Shown: in pieces, positions 5,751 through 10,340 of the stretch
Layout of the letters: each line of letters starts with the position of its first letter
How positions within the stretch are numbered: position 1 is the first letter of the stretch
Assembly (NCBI GenBank): GCA_017547265.1
Contig: JAFYQC010000311.1
Span: 1 to 10,340, forward strand
From: Kiritimatiellia bacterium
Lineage (GTDB): Bacteria > Verrucomicrobiota > Kiritimatiellia > RFP12 > UBA1067
Length of the DNA stretch: 10,340 nucleotides
Direction: 5' to 3'
Made by a program: the position numbers and the translations under genes
Notes under the pieces: generated by a model
What the model was told of the DNA's origin: nothing
Seen by the model: only the letters and a program-made list of their open reading frames with translations
The model's database searches: none

Positions 5751-7951
5751 TCGAGGACGCCTTTTGAGGGCGTCTCGGAATCATCCCACCAAGAGCCCTT
5801 CGCACCGGAGACGCGGGCGATGGGCTTTGTAGTAAGCTGCTTGCCCTTCGCCGTGGCGGAGCGGATCGGCACTACCTCCTGCTTCTCGGTCTTCCCCGTC
5901 TCGCGGTTCACGCGGTCGACGAGTTCGAGCGGCAGGAAGTGCTGCTGGTGGATCTTCTGGCCCTTCGCGGGCTTGTACCTAACGTAAAGCGTCTCGGGAC
6001 ATCCGCGCTGCAAAAGAAGTATCTTCGACTTCGGCTTCTCCGGCGCGAGGAAGTAGTCCTTGTTGCGGATAAGACCGCCGAAGCGGAAGCGCTTGATGTA
6101 GCTAAAGCCGTAGGAGCCCTCTTCGTACACGCAGGTGAAGTCGAGCGAGTCGCGGTCCTTCTCCTGGTTGTAGCGCATGACCGCCATAAGGTCCTTGTCG
6201 ACAAACATCTTGTCCTCGGGCTGGACCTTGCGGAAGCGCCCGCTCTTCCAGACGAGGATGAGCTCGTCCAACGAAGAGCACTTGAAAAGTTCCTCGCCGT
6301 TCCTAAGACCAGAACCGACGTAGTTGTTCTCCTTGTCCCACTTGATCGTAAGCTCGCTCGCCGTGATCGCGCGGACGTCGACTTCCTTGAACGCGCCAGA
6401 CTCGACCTTCGTGCAGCGCGGGTAGCTCTTCGCGTACTGCTTCACGAGCCCCTTCAGGTACTTCACGACGAACGCGCGGAGATGGACGAGATTGTCCTTG
6501 ACCTCGCGCTCCTCCTTCTCGATCGCCTCGATCTCCTCGCGGTTCTTGTCGATGTCGAACTGCGAGATGCGGCGGATCTGGAGCTTGAGGAGTCGCTCGA
6601 TGTCGTCATCGGTTATCACCTTGCGGCGAAGTTCCTTCATGTGCGGCACGAAGCCGGTGCGGACGGCGTTCCTCACGCCTTCCATCGTTTTCTCCTGCTC
6701 GATGCGCTTGTAGATGCGCTCTTCGATGAAGATGCGGTCGAGCGTGCGAGCGTGGAAGAGGTCATCGAGCTCACCAAGCCGTATCTCCTGCTCGCGCTTC
6801 GTGAGCTCCATGAGCCTGTCGACGTTCTTCCGCAAAATCTCCGTCACGCTCATGAGCCGCGGACGGCCGCCGTCGAGGACGACTGGCCGCGACGAAATCG
6901 ACTTCTCGCAGTTCGTGAACGCGTAGAGCGCGACTATCGCCTTCTCCTGGCTCTCGCCGGACTGGAGCTCGAGCTCGATCCTAACCGTGTCGCTCGTGAG
7001 ATCGTGGAGCTTGCGTACGGGAACTTTTTTCTTCTTGATCGCGTCCTCGATAGACTCGGCGAGAGAGTCTGTAGTCTCGCCCCACGGAAGCTCTGTGATG
7101 ACGAGCTTGTTCTTGCCGTCCTTCTCGATCTTCGCGCGGACCTTGACTTTGCCGAGGCCGTCCTGATACTCGCTCACATCCATGAGGCCACCGAGCTGGA
7201 AATCGGGATAGAGCTGGAATGGCTTTTTCTGGATGAGCGCGATCTCTGCCTCGAGAATCTCGATGAAGTTGTGCGGGAGAATCGCCGTCGAAAGGCCGAC
7301 CGCGATGCCGTCTGCGCCCATCATCAGGAGCAGAGGAATTTTCGCGGGGAGATAGACCGGCTCTTCCTTACGCCCGTCGTAGTTGGGAACGTAGGTGGTT
7401 GTCTTGCGATTGAAGACTTCCTTCTTCGCGAGCTCGGTCAGGCGGCACTCAATGTAGCGGACCGCGGCGTGCGGCATGCCGGTCAGGAGCGAGCCGAAGT
7501 TTCCCTGACCGTCGATAAGATATCCCTTGCCCTTGCCCCACAGCTTGTTTGCGAGGACTACGATTGCGTCACCGATGGAAGCGTCGCCGTGCGGGTGGTA
7601 CTGCATCGTCTGGCCGACGATGTTGGCGACCTTGGTGTAACGACCGTCGTCCTGCTCGTAGAGCGCGTGCATGATGCGGCGCTGGACTGGCTTAAGCCCG
7701 TCCTCGACCGCAGGAATCGCGCGAGAGCAGATGACGTACGCCGAGTACTGGCGGAAGTTGAAGTCGTAAAGCTGCTGCATCGGCCCGAGGCCGGTGAGTC
7801 CCGGCTTTGGCCGCGAAGGAGCAGGCACCGCGCCCTTCTGTTTCTTGCCCTCGCTCTTCGGCGGCTCCGGCTGAGCTGGCGCGAAGATGTCGAGATTGTC
7901 GAACAGGCTCGGCGGAAGATTCTCCTGGTTGTTGTCTTTCCCCTTTTTCAT
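5747..7951 (-). CDS. parC: DNA topoisomerase IV subunit A (ParC-like type IIA topoisomerase)
   Basis: Cuts and rejoins double-stranded DNA, for decatenating daughter chromosomes with a ParE/GyrB-type ATPase subunit not seen here. The catalytic tyrosine is Y166 in AAVRYIECRL. The winged-helix region has YHPHGDASIGDAIV at 118-131. The family DGLKPVQRRIMHALYE motif is at 84-99, GQGNFGS at 148-154, and LLLMMGADGIAVGLSTAILPHNF follows near 207-230. A charged coiled-coil segment (about 470-500) follows. The C-terminal part lacks an obvious GyrA box QRRGGKG, favouring topoisomerase IV over gyrase. The N-terminus carries about 50 extra, Pro/Lys-rich, probably disordered residues. 734 aa. The ATG at 7951 follows an extended -10 by 8 nt with no Shine-Dalgarno sequence. 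The gene lies 36 bp after the radical SAM gene and ends tail to tail on the Gfo/Idh gene. Confidence 0.93.
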   Translation of the reverse strand: MKKGKDNNQENLPPSLFDNLDIFAPAQPEPPKSEGKKQKGAVPAPSRPKPGLTGLGPMQQLYDFNFRQYSAYVICSRAIPAVEDGLKPVQRRIMHALYEQDDGRYTKVANIVGQTMQYHPHGDASIGDAIVVLANKLWGKGKGYLIDGQGNFGSLLTGMPHAAVRYIECRLTELAKKEVFNRKTTTYVPNYDGRKEEPVYLPAKIPLLLMMGADGIAVGLSTAILPHNFIEILEAEIALIQKKPFQLYPDFQLGGLMDVSEYQDGLGKVKVRAKIEKDGKNKLVITELPWGETTDSLAESIEDAIKKKKVPVRKLHDLTSDTVRIELELQSGESQEKAIVALYAFTNCEKSISSRPVVLDGGRPRLMSVTEILRKNVDRLMELTKREQEIRLGELDDLFHARTLDRIFIEERIYKRIEQEKTMEGVRNAVRTGFVPHMKELRRKVITDDDIERLLKLQIRRISQFDIDKNREEIEAIEKEEREVKDNLVHLRAFVVKYLKGLVKQYAKSYPRCTKVESGAFKEVDVRAITASELTIKWDKENNYVGSGLRNGEELFKCSSLDELILVWKSGRFRKVQPEDKMFVDKDLMAVMRYNQEKDRDSLDFTCVYEEGSYGFSYIKRFRFGGLIRNKDYFLAPEKPKSKILLLQRGCPETLYVRYKPAKGQKIHQQHFLPLELVDRVNRETGKTEKQEVVPIRSATAKGKQLTTKPIARVSGAKGSWWDDSETPSKGVLD

Positions 7952-7959
7952 TTCGGCAT

Positions 7960-7968
7960 ATTATATCA
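7960..7968 (-). promoter_or_regulatory. Extended -10 promoter element directly before parC
   Basis: The minus strand reads TGATATAAT, a perfect extended -10, ending 8 nt before the parC ATG. Transcription would start at or 1-2 nt ahead of the ATG, predicting a leaderless mRNA. It lies in the 36-bp gap after the radical SAM gene, so parC can be expressed independently of the synthase operon. Confidence 0.6.
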
Positions 7969-7987
7969 TACTGCAGGCGATGCGGGG

Positions 7988-8758
7988 TTAGAGGAGGTCG
8001 AGGGGGGTTTTGCGCTTGGCGCTGGGAAGGTCGGAGACGAAACGCGGGAGCGCGAGGCCGCCTATCCGCTCGGCGCAGTAGGCCTCGATTTCCTTCGCGC
8101 GAGCGAGCGGAACGCCAAAGCGCTCCTGAAGCCCCTCGACGGGATCGCACTGAAAAACGTAGTAGGGACGAATCCTCGCGGCGGAAAGCGCGCGAAGAAG
8201 CGCAAGCATCTTGCGCGGCGTGTCGTTCACTCCACGGAGAAGCACCGTCTGCGACGAGACGGGAATGCCGCAATCGACAAGCCGCGCCGCAGCGTCGCGC
8301 GCACACGCTGCCTCTTCGGCCGTGTTGATATGGACATTCGCCCACACCTTGCCGCGTCCGACGCGGCGCAAGAGCCGCGCGAGATGCGCAGTTATCCGCG
8401 CAGGGTTCGACACCGGCGCGCGTGTGCATATCCGTACGACTTCTACCTGCTCGAGGCGTGCAAACGCCTCGACGAACTTCGCGACCTTCGCGTCGGGAAG
8501 CGTAAGGACGTCGCCGCCGGAAAGAAGCACATCTCTCACTTTCGGATGTCGCTTCACGTAGTCGACGCAAGCGGCGAGGCGCGCGGGCGAGTCGACGACA
8601 GGGGATTCCCCGAGAATGAACTTGCGAGTGCAGTGCGGACAAGCGCCGAAGCAACAGTCAGTCGTCATCACGAGCACGCGGTCTGGAAACCTCTGCTTCA
8701 GCCCAGGCGGCAACGCGGGGCGCCGCGCCAATTCTCCAAACGGATCCCTGCTACTCAT
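7988..8758 (-). CDS. Short KamA/EpmB-like radical SAM protein (lysine 2,3-aminomutase superfamily)
   Basis: Radical S-adenosylmethionine enzymes of this family move an amino group between alpha and beta carbons using a 4Fe-4S cluster and pyridoxal phosphate. Seen are the CxxxCxxC cluster motif at C36, C40, C43 (CFGACPHCTRK), LLSGGDVLTL at 78-87, SSQTVLLRGVNDTP at 168-181, CDPVEGL at 204-210, and GLALPRFVSDLP at 234-245. K250 in the following KRKTPL aligns with the PLP lysine of the GGGGKIPL motif of lysine aminomutase. D205 and D243 match the substrate-amine aspartates. The 256-aa length is far below KamA (about 416) and EpmB (about 342). The N-terminal helical region and the C-terminal tail are missing, and the HFNHP-type motif is HINTA. 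The start overlaps the synthase stop by 8 bp with no clear ribosome binding site, suggesting coupling. The substrate is unknown: free amino acid, EF-P lysine or a pathway intermediate. Confidence 0.85.
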   Translation of the reverse strand: MSSRDPFGELARRPALPPGLKQRFPDRVLVMTTDCCFGACPHCTRKFILGESPVVDSPARLAACVDYVKRHPKVRDVLLSGGDVLTLPDAKVAKFVEAFARLEQVEVVRICTRAPVSNPARITAHLARLLRRVGRGKVWANVHINTAEEAACARDAAARLVDCGIPVSSQTVLLRGVNDTPRKMLALLRALSAARIRPYYVFQCDPVEGLQERFGVPLARAKEIEAYCAERIGGLALPRFVSDLPSAKRKTPLDLL

Positions 8759-10340
8759 CGAACAACGTCATTGGAATGAAACAGAACGCAAGCGCGTGGT
8801 CGCGCATGACGCGCGACACGACGTCGATGTCGCGGCCCCTGAATTTCTTGAACGCGTCGAGCCACGCGCCTTCGAGACGGACGATCAGCTTGCCGGTATC
8901 GGCCTGATAGTCGGTGACGTGCATCTCGCGCGGGCTGTAGCGGATGCCTGTGCCGAGCGCCTTGGAGACAGCCTCCTTCGCGCACCAGAAGCGGATAATC
9001 GCCTGCGAGGCGTTCGCCGCGTTCGCCGCAAGCTCAAGCTCCTCGGGAACGAACACGCCCGCCGTGAACTCCTCGGAAAGATCGCGTTCGACCGACTCGA
9101 CGTCGACGCCTACGCGGGCGTTCGCCGCCGCTAGCGCGATGATGAACTGCGCCGTGTGCGCAATCGCTATGTCGATCTTCGCGGAGAGATAATCGCCCCA
9201 TTGTCCAAGTGCGTGGGGCTTTCCAGAGTCGTCGCGCCAGATTTGTATGTCGGCGTCGCTCCACCTCGCCTGGTGGAAGTCCTTCAAGTACCGCCTTACG
9301 GCCTCCTTCGCGGCGACACGCCCGAACAGCCACTCGGTGCGGCGCGACGTCGAGCCAGGCATGCTGCGGAACTCGTCACGCTCCTGCGCGCCGAGAACGA
9401 CGTGCGAAAGCGTCTTGAGCCAAAGCTCCTCGTTGCGCTCGAAGATGTGGTACGGCACATCCGTAATGAACGCGCTCGCGACATCCGTCGCCGGGTCGCC
9501 CAGCATGTCGGTCGAGACGCGCCGCGTAAGAAACGCGTTGGCTGGCTGGAGCACAAGCTCGCGGTATTCGGCAGGAACGCGCTCGGTGAGTTCCTCCCAG
9601 CCGGAAATCGACATGACCGCCGTGCCGTTGCCGTCCGTCACCGTGATGTCGCAGACGTGCGACTTCGGCGTAACGCCCGTGAGCCGCAGGTAGCACTTTA
9701 GCCGCGAGCCCTCGTGCGGCTGCGCGCCGAGAAGCTCGAGCTTCCTCAGGCGGAACGGGAACGAGAACGCGCCGGTGAACTTTTCGTGGCTGCGCCAAAG
9801 CGCGAAACCGCTCGTGACGGCGCCGAGGAGAAGCGGATTAACGATCCACAGCGGAAAGCGCGTGAAGACGACGGCATCGGAGAGCGACGGAACCTCGACT
9901 TCGTAGTCAAGACCGGATTCACTCCACGCCTCCACAAAGCGAATGCCCCTCAGCCGACGGCCGAAGCAGAGACGCGAGGGATATATGTCGCGTCCAGACC
10001 AGTGGACGCTGCGCGGCTTGAACATCGGAGGCGCGGAAGCCGGAACCGCAGGCGCGTGACCATCGGCCATTACGAAGACGCCGTCCATGACGGGCCACGT
10101 GTAGGCGGAATTCGGGGAGTCGTCGCGGATCTGCACCTTGACGGCCGCACGCTTCGCATCGCCGGAGGCGACGCGTTCGGCCTTTATGAAAAGCTTGAGC
10201 TCGCCGCCGGTGAACGCGACCATGCGCCTGCAGCCGAGGTCCTCAACGGCGACAAGCGTCCTGTTCGGAACGACCATGCGCGCAACTTCGGCCATGATTT
10301 CGGCGGCGGCGGCGATAGACAGAGTGACGAGGCCCTTGAG
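8751..10340 (-). CDS. Type I polyketide-synthase-like megasynthase, C-terminal part: dehydratase-like region + 4'-phosphopantetheinyl transferase (5' end outside window)
   Basis: The frame is open from the stop at 8751 to the right edge (529 codons visible). Residues here count from the internal Met at 10295. The first 290 or so resemble the double-hotdog dehydratase of iterative synthases: AAAAEIMAEVARMVVPNRTLVAVEDL, and a C-terminal half with DIYPSRLCFGRRLRGI (103-118) and VNPLLLGAVTSGFALW (152-167). After a linker, a Sfp-type PPTase domain begins at EWLFGRVAAKEAVR (321-334), with the Mg2+/CoA residues D398 and E400 in VGVDVE and WCAKEAVSKALGTG at 437-450. A PPTase at the end of such a synthase would prime its own carrier protein. 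The arrangement recalls enediyne-type and related iterative synthases; KS, AT and ACP would lie beyond the window. The usual FHGP and LLDAxxQ motifs are changed, so the dehydratase may be inactive. The Met at 10295 is internal, not a start. Product unknown. Confidence 0.82.
   Translation of the reverse strand, partial: LKGLVTLSIAAAAEIMAEVARMVVPNRTLVAVEDLGCRRMVAFTGGELKLFIKAERVASGDAKRAAVKVQIRDDSPNSAYTWPVMDGVFVMADGHAPAVPASAPPMFKPRSVHWSGRDIYPSRLCFGRRLRGIRFVEAWSESGLDYEVEVPSLSDAVVFTRFPLWIVNPLLLGAVTSGFALWRSHEKFTGAFSFPFRLRKLELLGAQPHEGSRLKCYLRLTGVTPKSHVCDITVTDGNGTAVMSISGWEELTERVPAEYRELVLQPANAFLTRRVSTDMLGDPATDVASAFITDVPYHIFERNEELWLKTLSHVVLGAQERDEFRSMPGSTSRRTEWLFGRVAAKEAVRRYLKDFHQARWSDADIQIWRDDSGKPHALGQWGDYLSAKIDIAIAHTAQFIIALAAANARVGVDVESVERDLSEEFTAGVFVPEELELAANAANASQAIIRFWCAKEAVSKALGTGIRYSPREMHVTDYQADTGKLIVRLEGAWLDAFKKFRGRDIDVVSRVMRDHALAFCFIPMTLFDE

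Noticed and set aside
7556..7597. Ala at the position of GyrA Ser83 in parC (HPHGDASIGD), a possible quinolone-resistance change
   Set aside because: HPHGDASIGD is the ordinary sequence of this ParC-like family, so it is not evidence of acquired resistance.
5939..8779. A 946-codon open frame on the plus strand opposite parC and the radical SAM gene
   Set aside because: It is antisense to two clearly identified genes, is rich in Leu/Arg/Val/Asp as expected from reversed GC-rich codons, and has no recognisable domain. Codon bias explains its length.
10293..10295. Start codon of the synthase/PPTase gene
   Set aside because: The frame is open upstream to the window edge with dehydratase-like sequence, so this Met is internal.

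Overview
This is a GC-rich bacterial chromosome segment with strong G/C preference at third codon positions. Its short AT-rich promoter islands stand out against that background. No rRNA, tRNA, CRISPR array, transposase or phage gene is visible. The topoisomerase subunit resembles the ParC-like 'subunit A' of Bacteroidetes and the Planctomycetes-Verrucomicrobia-Chlamydia group. Together with the heptanucleotide intergenic repeats, this makes me lean towards a Verrucomicrobiota/Lentisphaerota/Kiritimatiellota-type organism. That is a low-confidence inference, not a demonstrated assignment.

Layout. (1) A right-to-left block on the minus strand at 4527..1 carries tig (trigger factor), clpP, clpX, panD (aspartate 1-decarboxylase) and a CPA2-type cation:proton antiporter that runs off the left edge. 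clpP and clpX overlap by ATGA. The tig-clpP and clpX-panD gaps hold heptanucleotide repeat arrays, and the panD-antiporter gap holds a GC-rich hairpin element. (2) A 92-bp divergent promoter region (4528-4619) separates tig from a plus-strand Gfo/Idh/MocA-type oxidoreductase. (3) That gene meets parC (topoisomerase IV subunit A, minus strand) tail to tail, the two stop codons sharing one CTAG. (4) Upstream of parC lie a short KamA/EpmB-like radical SAM protein and the C-terminal part of a type I polyketide-synthase-like megasynthase (dehydratase-like region plus built-in 4'-phosphopantetheinyl transferase). The megasynthase is open at the right edge.

How the genes work together. tig-clpP-clpX is a classical protein folding and degradation unit. 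PanD makes beta-alanine for coenzyme A, the source of the phosphopantetheine arm that the PPTase domain at the other end of the window transfers. The synthase and the radical SAM gene overlap by 8 bp and look co-translated, so the aminomutase-like enzyme may belong to the same, unidentified, natural-product pathway.

The most unusual signals are repeats. Two heptad arrays begin in exactly the same register at the stop codons of tig and clpX. A 26-bp GC-rich element is found once between genes and once in frame inside clpX, next to the ClpP-docking IGF loop. Other palindromic insertions lie in frame in clpX and in the Gfo/Idh gene. Two genes also have an extended -10 promoter only 7-8 nt before their ATG, which predicts leaderless mRNAs.
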